Positions 22,006-34,100 of a stretch of 64,000 bases of DNA are shown here, in pieces. The stretch is from Platanthera guangdongensis. Its lineage: Eukaryota; Streptophyta; Magnoliopsida; Asparagales; Orchidaceae. The notes beneath the pieces were generated by a model, which saw only the letters and a program-made list of their open reading frames with translations, did no database searches and had not been told where the DNA came from. The stretch spans positions 114,585,213 through 114,649,212 of the forward strand of contig CM077163.1 in assembly GCA_039583875.1 (NCBI GenBank), read 5' to 3'. A program made the translations under genes and the position numbers. The stretch's first letter is position 1, and each line of letters starts with the position of its first letter.

Positions 22006-22080
22006 GTATGGTTTAAATTTATAGCAAGTCAATTTTTAAATACTTGTTATGCGTGTGTTACCTTACCACTGCTTGTTTAG
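22006..22080 (+). other. Predicted gag-protease intron of element C
   Basis: 75 nt from GTATGG to GTTTAG, AT-rich, with a TAA just inside. The split codon a|ga joins V-V-I to R-F-V-L-I in the protease frame, as in element B. It has the same GTATG donor and TAG acceptor as B although the interior has diverged, which argues for a kept function. Confidence 0.72.
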
Positions 22081-24977
22081 GATTTGTTTTGATTTGTGAT
22101 AATCCGGCGAGGGCACTCTTTGATACGGGACAAACTGGATGTGTTGTTTCCTAATGAGTGTTCAATGCGCGCGGAGAGAATCTATGGCGTTAAGATTCGT
22201 ATTGGGAGTCAGGAGTTCCATTTGCTAGCATCGTTACTACCGCTGGTGGGGTTCGACGTAATATTTGGCATGGACTAGCTCTTGGAGCAGCAAGCTTATA
22301 TTGTTTACGGTCGCAAGGAAGTCAAGTTGGGAACAAGTCGTGTGACGACTTTCACTGGCTTGAAAGGGTCGAGCAAGACTTTGATGTCTGCTCTTCCGGT
22401 GGTGAAAGCGGCTCGTGCTGGTACAGAGCTGTTTTTTACGCTAGTGGAGGTTACAAAGCCTAAACCTACGTTGGACAGTATTTTAGTGGTATCCGAGTAC
22501 CCTGATGTGTTCCCTGGCGAACTTCCTGGAGCTCCGCCTAAACGGGAGATTGATTTCATGATTGAGGTAGTGCCAGGTGCGAAACCTGTGTCACGCTCTC
22601 TGTATCGGCTAGCGCCTAAGGAGATGGTAGAGATGAAGGTGCAACTCCAGGAGTTGTTGGAGCAAGGGTATGTGCGTCCAAGTTCATCGCCTTGGAGTGC
22701 ACCGGTCCTTTTTGTAAAGAAGAAGTACAAAAGCTTGAGACTTTGTATTGATTATCGGGAGTTGAACAAGCTAACAGAGAAGAGCAAGTACCCGATCCCG
22801 AGGATTGATGATCTGTTCGATCAGTTAGTCAGGTCGACGGTGTAGTCAAAGTTGTATCTCAAGTCCGGGTATTATCAGCTGAGGATAAGGTAGAGTGATA
22901 TCCCCAAAACAGCTTTTAGTACGAGATACGGACATTACGAGTTTACGATCATGCCGTTTGGGGTGACGAATGCACCGTCGGTGTTCATGGATTTGATGAG
23001 CAGGACTTTCAGGGAGTACCTATACCACTTTGTGATCGTCTTCATCGACGACATATTGTTGTACTCGCAAAGTGAGGAGGATCACTTTAAGCATATATAT
23101 TTGGTATTGGAGATGTTGAGTAGGAATCAATTATATGCCAAGTTCTCCAAATGCAAGTTTTGGTTGTCCTCAGTAGCGTTCCTCGGTCACATTGTCAGTG
23201 GAGAGGGCATTACGGTGGATCCGACGAATTTTTTTGCGATACAAGAGTGGCCTGTGCTTTCTACGGTAGCGGAAGTTCGGAGCTTTCTAGTTCTTGTCAG
23301 CTATTACAGGCGCTTCGTAGAGAACTTCTCGCAGATAGCGTTACACCTCACGACTCTAACGAGGAAAGAGCAGAAGTTTGTTTGGACAACGGAGTGTGCA
23401 CGATCTTTTGAGTAGTTGAAGTGTTGGTCGACCACGGCGCCTGTGCTGAGTTCGCCGAGTGGGACCGAAGGTTTTGAGATCTATAGCGATGCTTCGGGCA
23501 GTGGCTTGGGTTGTGTGCTACTGCATCACGGAAGTGTGATAGCGTATGGCTTGAGACAGCTGAAGTTGCACGAGAGGAATTATCTGGTCCATGACTTGGC
23601 GTTAGCGGCCATGATTTTTGTCTTGAACATGTGGAGGCACTACTTGTATTGGGTGAAGGTCGATATCTATACCGACCACAAAAGCCTGAAATATTTGTTG
23701 GATCAAAAGGATCTAAACATATGGCAACGTAGATGGATGGAGTTCCTAGGGGACGACACGTTCAAGATCCACTATGTGCCTGGTAAAGGCAATGCGGTTG
23801 CGGACACATTGAGCCGCAGGGCCCCAGCTCAAGCCAATTGGCTGTTGGTCCATGACGAGCGGTTGGTTCGAGAGTTGGAGGCGTTGGAGATCTCTTGCGT
23901 GGACAAGCAGTCGAGTGCTGAAACACTATTGAACTGGACTGGAGTTCAGTGTGACGTGGCTGATTGGATTCGGCAGGCTTTGGATAAGGATGTCAGCATG
24001 AAGCAAATCATGGTTGCGGCTCTGGATAGGTCAAATGCCCAATTTGTGGTTGAGGATGGATTGCTGTGGAAAGACGGTCGTCTGTACGTCCCAAATATGG
24101 GCACTTTGTGGGTGGAATTGTTGTACGAGGCGCATCATATCAAGTACTCGATTCACCCGGGGAGCACGAAGATGTACAGTGATGTGAAGAAATTGTTCTG
24201 GTGGCTAGGACCTAAGAAGGATGTGACACTGTACGTGGCAAAGTGTCAAACATGCTCCTTAGTAAAGGCGGAGTGCCAAAAGCCGGGAGGATTCTTGAAG
24301 TCTTTGTCTATTCCGGAGTGGAAGTTCGACGACATTACTATGGATTTTGTGCACGGGTTGCCAAGATCGCAGAAGGGGAACGATAACATTTGGGTGGTCG
24401 TAGATCGTCTAACGAAGGTGTCGCACTTCATTCCGCATAGGAAGGATGACCCGGTTGAGAAATTGGCAAAGCTGTATGTGGATAATATTATGTGGCTTCA
24501 TGGTGTGCCCCACACCATCGTGAGTGACCGAGATGGGCGGTTCACGTCCAATGTTTGGAAGCTGGTGCAACAGATGTTGGGGACAAAACTGAGTTTCAGC
24601 ACAGCGTTTCATCCGCAGACGGATGGGCAGACCGAGAGGGTCAATAGGACAATGGAAGACATGCTTCACATGTGTGTCCTGAACTTCGGGAAGTAGTGGG
24701 AAGATCACCTATACTTGGTGGAGTTCGAGTACAACAATAGCTACCAGGTGAGCATACAAATGGCGCCCGTCGAGGCCCTTTATGGTAGAAGATGTCGCAC
24801 GCCGTTGTCTTGGTTGGAAACATACGAGTCAAAATTGTACAAGCGACAAGAGGTGGAAGATGCTACTTCGTTGGTGCGAACCATTCGGGAAAGGTTGCTA
24901 ATCGCTCAGGACCGCCAGGCTAAGTACTATAATGCCAAGCATAGGAACGTGGAGTTCGATGTTGGCGACTGAGTGTA
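22081..24977 (+). pseudogene. Element C protease to integrase
   Basis: Protease begins with A-R-A-L-F-D-T-G near 22125, then a frameshift leads to the main frame. In order: F-D-V-I-F-G-M-D near 22255, RT with [13 protein letters not shown] near 22737 and catalytic F-I-D-D near 23045, RNase H ([16 protein letters not shown] near 23675), the integrase finger (H-I-K-Y...C-Q-T-C) and core (MDFVHGLP, SDRDGRFTS, Q-T-D-G-Q-T-E-R). Stops lie at 22276-22278, 22843-22845, 22891-22893, 23413-23415, 24694-24696 and 24970-24972. The last is the Trp of GDWVY changed to TGA. Insertion D cuts the integrase after G-D-*-V. Confidence 0.93.
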
Positions 24978-25121
24978 TGTTGGGTACATTGGAAAATGTG
25001 TACCAGATTTGAAGAAGCCTCACCCTACTCAATGATATGCATCAAGGTGTATTTTATGTGTTTTGAGTTTATATGTGCAGGTTAAGTAATTACAGGAAAT
25101 GCAGAAAAATTTCTAAGTCCA

Positions 25122-25700
25122 TGTGTCGACACCTGGAGAAGCAGTGTCGACACTTATGAAGGCTTGTGTCGACACTGAAGAAAAGCTGTGTTGACACTTG
25201 GAGTTAATTGTGTCGACACTTGGAAAGGTTGAGTCGACACCAAAATCAACTGTGTTGACACCAAGAGGTTGTGTCGACACACAGAGAAGCAAAGTCGACA
25301 TCATCTGTGTCGACACCAAAAGCAGTGTCGACACACAGGAATACTTAGTCGACATTAAATGTGTCGACACATAAAGGCAGTGTCGACACACAGAAGTATT
25401 TGTCAACATCAACTGTGTCGACACACAGGACTTGTGTCAACACACAACAAAGCTTCAATAAAGTTAAAGTAAAGAAGTACTTGTGTCGACATAAAGGAGA
25501 TGTGTCGACACACAGCAAGTTTCAACAAAGTTAAAGAAAAGAAGGCTTGTGTCGACACACAGAATTAGTGTCGACACATTCTAAAGAAGTAGTGTCGAGA
25601 AGCTGTTACAACAACAAAAGGAGTTGTGTCGACACCACAAAGACTAGTGTCGACACTTAGTCCACTTGTGTCGACACTTAGTCTACTTGTGTCGACACAT
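25122..25700 (+). repeat. GTGTCGACAC array, LTR of D
   Basis: By eye about 17 exact copies of the perfect palindrome GTGTCGACAC, plus near copies such as GTGTTGACAC and GAGTCGACAC, spaced irregularly by about 20-60 bp. The array ends about 155 bp upstream of the TATA box. Reading frames across it give Ser-Thr-Val-Asp-rich shadows only. Confidence 0.93.
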
Positions 25701-25856
25701 AATGAAATTCAGTCTCGATTCTTTCAGACAGAGACAGTGATTTCAAGAAGTGACTGGATGACTTGACAGCTGCCATTTCTAACCGGTCAACTACTACTGT
25801 CAGAGTTGTCAGAAGGTTGTTAGAAACCAGTTCAGCCGGTTACCATGGAGGAAGAC

Positions 25857-25865
25857 TATATAAAA
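25857..25865 (+). promoter_or_regulatory. TATA box of D 5' LTR
   Basis: TATATAAAA downstream of the palindrome array. The 3' LTR copy reads TATATAGA near 62713, a change that may weaken it. Confidence 0.65.
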
Positions 25866-26738
25866 GCTTTCTCCTTCAATAGAAAGTAATTAATTACAAT
25901 TAAGATTGAAGATCTTACACAGATATCTAACAAACACAAATAGAAGAAGACCTTCGACAGAAGATCTAAGAAGTTGGAGAGAGAGAGCTCCATCTAAGAA
26001 GTGCAGTTGCTGAACTAAGCTACCAAGAAAGATTCAGATTGAGATCTGAATCTCAAGTCAGAAGCTGATTGACGATCAACTTCTCAGGAGATTCAACCCT
26101 ACTGAGTTCAGATTCAAGACGCTTTGAAGAAAGCTAAGAGAGGTTGTTATCTGCCATCAAGTTCTTCCAAGAACTGATCAAGAAGCCATCCATCCATTCT
26201 CTCTCTGTCAGGGTGGTGGTTATTCACTTTGTTAAATCAATTTTTTGTAGGATCTTTATAGATTTGAGACTGTAAGTCTGTTTTATAAAGGCTGAGTGTA
26301 GGAGAGTAAATTCTCTGAGTGGTAGGCCTTGTTGAAAGCTGAGGTAGGGCTGTGAGCCTGAGTTGTAGGAGGTTGTGATCTCTGAGTGTAGGCCTTGTTG
26401 AAAGCTGAGGTAGGGAAGCCTGCCTGAGTTGTAGGAGCCTTGTTTGGGGTTCTGAGTTGTAAGATCTGAGGATCTGAGGTGAAGTGCAGAAGTTAGGCTG
26501 AATCTAGTACACTACTAGATAGGCGAAGGGGGAAAGTGGATGTACCCAGACCTTGGGGAACCACTATAAAAACTGTGTACACTCTGTGATTGATTGTTTC
26601 TGTGATTGATGTTTTGTGTTAGCAGTAGAATTTACAGTTTATTATTAGCTAACTGAATAGCTTTTCTGCCTTAAAAGAAAAACAGGAATTGCACCTATTC
26701 ACCCCCCCTCTAGGTGGTTAGGCACTAATTCTTTTAAG

Positions 26739-26751
26739 TGGTATCAGAGCC
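26739..26751 (+). other. Primer-binding site of element D
   Basis: TGGTATCAGAGCC lies two bases after the LTR end and is complementary to initiator methionine tRNA. Confidence 0.9.
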
Positions 26752-26816
26752 AGGTTACTCAAATAAAGACTTAACAGTCTGAGTAGATCCATAAGGCAGA
26801 TTCAAGAATCAAGAAA

Positions 26817-26966
26817 ATGGGTTCAAGTGAAAATCATAAGGAGCTAGGGTCTATGAAATTACCCATATGCAGAAATGAGATATTTGGCATCTGGAAAGAA
26901 AGGGTCAGGTTGTTTATGGAGGCTTCTGATCTAAGAATCTATATTACAGTCAAGGAAGGTCCTTAT
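26817..26966 (+). pseudogene. Element D gag, 5' fragment
   Basis: First 50 codons of the SIRE gag (start MGSSENHKELGSMKLP, W-K-E-R-V block), cut by element E after ITVKEGPY. The same protein start occurs in E at 29133. The remainder resumes at 40068. Confidence 0.9.
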
Positions 26967-27111
26967 TGTTGGGTACATTGGTTAAATGTACCTGATTTGA
27001 AGAAGCCTCACCCAACTCAATGATATACATCAAAATGTATTTGATGTGTTTTGAGTTACTTGTGCAGGTTAAGTATTTGCAGGACTGAAGCAAAAAAATT
27101 TCTAAGTTCAT

Positions 27112-27972
27112 GTGTCGACACCCAGAGGGAAAGTGTCGACACTTAAGAAGACTTGTGTCGACACCCAAACAAGCAGTGTCAACACTTGGAGTCATTGTGT
27201 CGACACCTGGGATGCAGAGTCGACACCAGACACAAAGTGTCGACACAAGGAGCTGTGTCGACACTCAATGAAGAAAGTACAGTAAAGCAGTGTCGACACT
27301 TAATAGCAGTGTCGACACCCAGTGAAGCTGTGTCTACACCAGAAAGTGTCGACACTTGGAGCAGTGTCGACACTCAGCAAAAGTCAGCAGAGACTAAGTA
27401 TAAGTGTCGACACTCAGAACAATGTGTCGACACTCAACAGAAGAGTCAGCACTTAAAGAAAGTGTCGACACAAGACAGTATGTGTCGACACTCAGCTGAA
27501 GACTCAACACTTGAAGAAAGTGTCGACACATGGAGCTGTGTCGACACTTAGCAAAGAACAGAAAGATCAACAAAATATTCTAAGTACAAGTGTCGACACT
27601 AAGGGAATGTGTCGACACTCAGCTGAAGTCTCAACAGAAGAATCAAGTGTCGACACAAGGAGCTGTGTCGACACTCAGCAAGAATCAACATAAAAGACTA
27701 TGTGTCGACACCAAGAAGTAGTGTCGACACTTAACAGATTCAACACAAGAAGTTGTGTCGACACAAAGGACATGTGTTGACACTTAGAAGAATTCAGCAA
27801 AAGAAAGAAGATTAAGTACTTGTGTCGACACTCAATTTCAGTGTCGACACATGCAGAAGAAAATGTGTCGAGACATAGAATCTACAACACAAGGAGTTGT
27901 GTCGACACCTTGTAGACTTGTGTCGACACTTACACAACTTGTGTCGACACTTGGTCTATAAGTGTCGACACT
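27112..27972 (+). repeat. GTGTCGACAC array, left LTR of E
   Basis: I count about 29 exact copies of GTGTCGACAC, on average one per 30 bp, with several one-base variants. The spacers are AG-rich and often carry CAGC or AAGGAGCT. The last copy lies about 155 bp upstream of the TATA box. Confidence 0.95.
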
Positions 27973-28127
27973 TACAGATAGAAAGTCTCAACACTATCAG
28001 AGAGTTAGAGATTTTCAAGAATTGACTGGATGACTTGACAGCTGTCGTTCCAGCCGGTCTACAGCACCTGTCAGAGATGTCAGAATTCAGTTATGGACCG
28101 GACCAGCCAGTTACCATGAAGAAGGCC

Positions 28128-28137
28128 TATAAATAGG
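28128..28137 (+). promoter_or_regulatory. TATA box of E LTR
   Basis: TATAAATAGG after GAAGGCC. The same sequence occurs in the right LTR near 39169 and, strikingly, before the third ORFs at 34757 and 58746. Confidence 0.7.
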
Positions 28138-29029
28138 CTCATACAGTCTACAGAAAATGTTGTTGTTGAAGTTGTTGAAGCAATTCAAAGAAGTGGTTCA
28201 CAGAGTTGTTTCAGTTATTGATCAAGTATCAAATCAAGAAGATCTAGCTGTCCAAGTGCAGATCTAAGAAGTTGAAGAGAGAGGGCTCCATCCAAGAAAT
28301 CAGCCATTGGAACTAGGCTGAGAAGAAGGATTCAGATTCATTCTGGATCTTAAGAAGCAGAGGTCAAGGATCAACTGCAGAAGGAATCAGTCTTATTCAG
28401 TTCTACTTTCAAGAAGCTTTGAAGAAAGCTAAGTCAGATTGAATCCAGCTGAGTTCTTCCAAGAACTCATCAAGAAACTCACAACTCTCCTCTCTTGTCT
28501 TTGGGTTGTTGAGTTAATATTTGTAAAATCATTTTTATCTTGTAGGATCCTTTGGATCTGAGTGATTGTAAGCCTGTATTTATAAAGGCTGAGTGTAGGG
28601 CTTGGGAGCCTGAGTGTAGGAGATTGGAATCTCTGAGTGTAGGCCTTTTTGTGGCTGAGTGTAGGCCTTGTTGGCTGAGTGTAGGCCTTGTGGCTGAGTG
28701 TAGGCTTTGTGGAAAAGCTGAATTGTAGGGCCTTGGGCCTGAGGTGTAGGAACCAGTTTGGGTTCTGAGACAGTGGTGAAGTTTGGCCGAATCTAGTACA
28801 CTGCTAGATAGGCGAAGGGGGAAAGTGGATGTACCCAAAGCTTGGGGAACCACTATAAATCTCTGTGTCTACTGTGATTGTGATTTGCTGTGTATGCTGT
28901 GTGTTTGCTGTGCAAAAGTAGTTAGAATTCTGTGATATTAACTGTTTGCTGCCATTAAAGTTTAAAAAGAAATTGGTCACCTATTCACCCCCCCCCCCCT
29001 CTAGGTGTTTAGGTACTATATCTTTCAAG

Positions 29030-29042
29030 TGGTATCAGAGCC
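29030..29042 (+). other. Primer-binding site of element E
   Basis: TGGTATCAGAGCC, two bases after the LTR, complementary to initiator methionine tRNA. Confidence 0.9.
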
Positions 29043-29132
29043 AGGTTCCTCAAAAAGGACTAACAGTCTAAGGAGATCCTGCTTGGCAGATTCAGTCTAA
29101 GGAAAAGTACAGATTCAAGAAAATCAAGAAAC

Positions 29133-31174
29133 ATGGGTTCCTCTGAAAATCACAAGGAATTGGGTTCCATGAAATTACCCATATGCAGGAAAGAGATCTT
29201 TGGGATCTGGAAGGAAAGGGTAAGGCTGTTTATGGAAGCCTCAGACCCTAGGATCTACATCACAGTAAAAGAGGGGTCATATGTGCCCATGAAGTTATCA
29301 GTTCTAGATGCAAATCAGAGAACCCCAAAGGATTTCTCTGAAATGACTAAGGATGAGATTGTCCTAGCCACCATGGACAAAAGGGCACAAAACATTATAG
29401 TGAGTGTCATAGATGATGCAACTTTTCAGAATCTTATACACTGTAAGACAGCCAAAGAGATGTGGGACACTCTTATTATGTATATGGAGGGTTCTGAAGA
29501 AGTTAGACAAGATAGAAAATCCTTGCTAAATCAGGAGTATGAAAGTTTTAGACAAGGAAAGGGTTATAGCATAACTGAGTGCTATAAGAAGTTCTACAGA
29601 ATAGTGAATGAACTCATGTCTTATGGAAGAGAGTTCAGCAATTATGAACTAAATGACAAGTTCCTAAGGTCCCTAACTAAAGATTGGGACACAAAGATTT
29701 GTGTCATTAGATAAATGGCTAAGTTGGGAGAAATTCCTCCACCTACACTGTTTGGCAAATTGTTGTCATATAAAATGCAATTGACAGTGAGGAAAGAGGA
29801 GGAGAAATCAACAAGAACTGAACACAAGAAAAGAACTGTAGCTTTCAAGACAGAAGCCTCCAGAAAGTGCAGGAATAAGTCACCAACTCCACCTCCAAAG
29901 ATAGTTGAATCAGAGTCAGATGAGTCAGTAAGCACAAAATCTGAAAGCAGTGAAAGTGATGAAGACTTTGCTGCCTTCACTAGACATTTTCAGAAATTCT
30001 TGAAGAAGAAACAGTGGAAGTCAAGGCCTTCTACTTCAAAAGGAAAAGAAGACTTTTATCAGGATAAAAAGGCTTCAAAGAAGGACAGGAAGAGGACTAA
30101 ATCTAGCTAGGCAACTAGTTCAAAATAGTGTGCTATTGCTGCAATAGACAAGACCATGTTATTGCAGATTGTCCTGAGAAGAGAAAGGAGTCTAGTGACA
30201 GGAAGAAGACTCATTTCAAAGGCAAGAAAGAGAAGTCTTTTGTTGCCAAGAAGGAGAAGACTCTATCAGATATCTCTTCTTCAGAAACTGAGTCTGATGC
30301 TGAGGCAAACATAGGGCTGTTTGCTGAAGAAGAAGAAGAAGAATTCATGCAGATCATGGAGTCTATATATGAACAAGAAGACAGCCAATGCCAAGGGCTA
30401 ATGGCTTTGACAGAGAATGACAAAATCCTGGAGCAGCCATGACCCAGTAAGGTACAAAGTTCAACTCTAAGTTCAGTTTCTTATTCCAGTACAGAATCAG
30501 ATTCTTCATCATCAAGTGATGAGAATGTATCTGAGTCTGAGGATGATATTCATCAGCTTATAGATGAATATAAAGTGTTGTTGCAAGCTTATAAGAAGAG
30601 CAAGTCCCTTACCAAAAGTCAGGCAAAGGAAATTGCTGATCTCAAAGCTGCAGCAACAGATTCTGAGAAGCTATTTGATCAAAAGCTTAATGAGATAGCC
30701 AGGCTGAAACACATAACAGTGATTCAGATGGGGACTATCACCTTTAAGAATGATCAAATCAGGAGTCTGGAGATCAATCTTCAGAAAGAAAGAGAGCTTG
30801 TTGCTAGTTTTTCTAAACCTAAATCAGTGCTACCTTTAATTGATGAATTTGTTCATCATAAAGGCAAGGCTGGACTGGGTTTTATTAAACCTGCAAGGAC
30901 TGAACAGTCCAAGTCCAAGTCCAAGGGCAAAGCCCCAACATTCAACAAGTCTGCTGTAGATAAGATAGCAAAGACAGTACCTAAGCAAAGGTACAATAAG
31001 TTTGAATGTTGGTGTTGTGGCAAGGTTGGCCACTTTGTAATGGACTGTTGGCACAATGCTAGTGCCAAAGTGAGTACCAAACTACCTGTTGGAAAGCCAG
31101 TAGGTAGCTTTGTCAGATTGCAAACTAACAAGTACCAAGGACCCAAGAATTCTTTGGGTTCTAAGGTTCATTAA
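29133..31174 (+). pseudogene. Element E gag
   Basis: SIRE gag: N-terminal domain with W-K-E-R-V-R-L-F, then K-E-M-W-D-T-L, V-R-Q-D-R-K-S-L-L and S-L-T-K-D-W-D-T-K blocks, an acidic/basic linker, a first zinc knuckle C-Y-C-C...H...C near 30131, a coiled-coil stretch (about 30560-30810) and a second knuckle C-W-C-C...H...C near 31010. Two knuckles are typical of SIRE gag. Stops lie at 29712-29714, 30108-30110 and 30440-30442. One base is missing near 30124. The frame ends at TAA 31172-31174, at the same codon as the gag end in D (TAG), so this last stop is probably genuine. Confidence 0.92.
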
Positions 31175-31192
31175 TCTGTTTTCTAGGTGAGT
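31172..31192 (+). other. Gag/pol junction with AG|GTGAGT
   Basis: Gag and pol share one frame, separated by TAA and a TAG four codons later. The junction reads CTGTTTTCTAG|GTGAGT, a pyrimidine tract, AG and a perfect donor-like hexamer. Element D has CTTTATTGCAG|GTGAGT at the matching place (41966). How pol is expressed (readthrough or splicing) is open. Confidence 0.55.
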
Positions 31193-34100
31193 CCAAGTGG
31201 CCATACCCCAACATGGTACTTGGACAGTGGATGTTCCAGACATATGACTGGAACAAGAGGATTACTAAAGGACTACATTCCAATAAAAGATGGTCCAAAA
31301 GTAACCTTTGGTGGTTCTGAAAAAGGAATCATCAAAGGGTTTGGTAACATTTCTAGCAACTTGGTTACCATTACTCAAGTGGCTTATGTCAAAGGGTTGA
31401 AACACAACCTAATAAGTATAAGTCAATTAAGTGATGTAGGGTATGACATCTCATTTGTTAAAAATGGTTGTCATATCAAGAGGTCAAGTGATCAAGAGAT
31501 CATTTTGACAGGTTATAGGAAGAGGAATGTCTACTGCCTAGACATTATGATTGAGAATAATGGTTCTCCAGTGTGTCTTGTAGCTGATGAGACAGTCTCT
31601 CATTGTGTCAAATGGCACAAGAGGCTAGCCCATCTTAACTACAAGACTATTAGCAAACTCTTTAGCAAAGAGTTAGTGAGGAATGGTCCTCAAGTTAAGT
31701 GTGTTAAAGATGGTATTTGTTCAGCTTGTCAAAAGGGCAAGCAGACTAAATCCACCTTTAGAAGCATAGAAAACAAAGATGCTGTGAGGTGTTTATACCT
31801 CTTGCATATGGATCTCTTTGGTCCAATGCCAGTTCACAGCTTAGGTAGGAAGGTCTATACACTTGTAGTTGTAGATGACTACTCAAGGTTTTCCTGGGTG
31901 TTCTTCTTAAGACAGAAATCTGAAACACCTAGTGTCTTCCATAGCTTTGTCAAGCAAGTTCAGAATGAACTAAATAGTACAGTGGTCAAGATTAGAAGTG
32001 ACCATGGTACTGAATTTCAGTCTGAAAGCATGACAAAACTATGTGAAGAATTTGGGATATTTCAAGAATTCTCTTCACCTAGAACACCTCAGCAAAATGA
32101 CATTGCTGAGAGGAAGAATAGAACCTTGATAGAGCCTGGTAGGACCCTATTAAGTGATACATCACTACCAGAATATTTCTGGGCTGAAGGAGTTAATACT
32201 GCATGTTATGTTATAAATAGGGCTACCATCACTAAAGGGCTCAACAAAACCCCCTATGAAGTTGTGAAAGGCAGGAAACCAAACCTATCCTATTTCAGGA
32301 TCTTTAGTTGCAAATGCTTCATACTTAATAATGGGAAGTCTTACTTGACTAAGTTTGCTGCCAAGTCCCAAGAGGGAATTTTTGTTGGGTACAGCAACAA
32401 CAGTAAGGCTTATAGAGTCTACAACTTGACTACACAAGTTGTAGAAGAATCTGTGCATGTAGTTTTTGATGAGACTAAACTTATTAACAATAAGTTGTCT
32501 AGTACTATATGCAGCCCCACAGGTTTAACAAAGAAGATGGACAAGCTTACTATAGAAGAAATACCTGCTACAAGACAGCAAGTAGAAGTCAGTGGCTGTT
32601 GTCCAGGGGGAGAACTACATGTGCCAATTGCTGAAGAAGTACAAGGAGTACAACATGATGGAGATACTGAAGAGGTTCAACCAGAAGTTAGGATGCCTCC
32701 AGCCAACAGGCATCTTAGAGATCATCCAATAGAGCAGATTATTGGAGATCCAAGACAAGGAGTACAAACCAGGAGCAGAAACATAAATGCAGCAATCTAC
32801 TCCAGTTTTCTATCTCAAGTTGAACCTAAGAAGTTTGAAGAAGCAATACAAGATCCACAATGGACTGAAGCAATGTAAGAAGAGCTTAATCAGTTCAAGA
32901 GGTGCAAGGTCTAGGAACTTGTTCCTAAACCTAAAGACCACAATATAATAGGAACCAAGTGGATCTACAAGAATAAGATGGTTGAACAAGGGGTCATCAT
33001 TAAGAATAAAGCAAGATTGATTGCTAAAGGATATAGGCAAGAAGAAGGTATTGATTTTGATCAAACCTTTGCTCCAGTAGCCAAACTGGAAGCCATAAGG
33101 ATGTTCTTGGCCTATGCAACCTATCAAGGATTCAAAGTTTACCAAATGGATGTCAAGTCAGCATTCTTGAATGGTAATCTTAAAGAAGAAGTCTATGTGG
33201 AACAGCCTTCAGGTTTTGTTGATCCAACTCTACCTCATCATGTCTATAGACTTAGGAAAGCTTTATATGGGTTAAAGCAAGCCCCTAGGGCTTGGTATGA
33301 AACCCTATCTAGTTTCCTCATTGAGAACAAGTTCTCAAGGGGGAAAATAGATAAGACTCTATTCCTTAGGGAATCTAGAGGCAAAGTTATACTTGTCCAA
33401 ATATATGTAGATGACATTATATTTGGGTCTACTGAAAGCAGTCTTTGCAAAAAGTTTGCAAAACTAATGCAAGGTCAATTTGAGATGAGTAGTATGGGAG
33501 AGCTGAAGTTTTTATTGGGTCTCCAAGTTAAACAGACTGAGAGTTGTTTATCCATATGTCAGTCCAAGTTCACCCTAGAACTCATAAGGAAGTATGGTAT
33601 GGATTCATCCAGTACCATGAAGACTCCTATGGGGTCAAGTATGTCTCTTAGCAAGGATGATGCAGGGAAACCTGTAGATGAAACCTTGTATAGAGGGATA
33701 GTTGGCTCCCTATTATACTTGACTGCTAGTAGACCAGATATCATGTATGCAACATGTGTCTGTGTAAGGTATCAAGCCTGCCCTAAAGAGTCTCATTTGA
33801 CAGCAGTCAAAAGAATATTGAGATATCTAAAGGGCACTCCCTATCTAGGCCTCTGGTACCCTAGGAATGGAGATTTTGAACTAACAGGTTATTCAGATGC
33901 AGAATTTGTAGGATGCAAAGAAGATAGAAAAAGCACTACTGGAACCTGTCAATTCCTAGGAGGGAGACTAATTTCATGGAGTAGCAAAAAGCAGACAAGT
34001 GTGGCTATCTCCACTGCAGAGTCAGAGTATGTGGCTGCAGGAAGTTGCTGTGCTCAACTTCTGTGGATACAACTTCAGCTAGAGGACTATGGATTTCAGG

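Larger units (their letters stand above)
24978..26736 (+). repeat. 5' LTR of element D
   Basis: Opens TGTTGGGTACATTGG and ends ACTAATTCTTTTA; the last two bases are TA where the 3' copy has CA. About 1759 bp. Order: GTGTCGACAC array, TATA box, leader with GAGTGTAGG-type short repeats, then the C-rich ACCCCCCCTCTAGG block near the end. Confidence 0.95.
26967..29027 (+). repeat. 5' LTR of element E
   Basis: TGTTGGGTACATTGG to ATATCTTTCA, 2061 bp. Contains a long GTGTCGACAC array, TATA box TATAAATAGG at 28128-28137, tandem GGCTGAGTGTAGGCCTTGT-like repeats at about 28588-28760 in the transcribed part, and a poly-C run near 28987-28999. Confidence 0.96.

Noticed and set aside
27153..27693. Open frames rich in C-R-H, S-V-D-T and V-S-T repeats in the SIRE LTRs (also 38184-38956, 25113-25424, 62110-62301)
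   Set aside because: They are translations of the GTGTCGACAC array in different frames and both strands; no start context and no conservation apart from the DNA motif.
25113..28000. CRISPR-like array from regularly recurring GTGTCGACAC
   Set aside because: The repeat is only 10 bp, a perfect palindrome, irregularly spaced, and lies in plant LTRs upstream of a TATA box with no cas genes.
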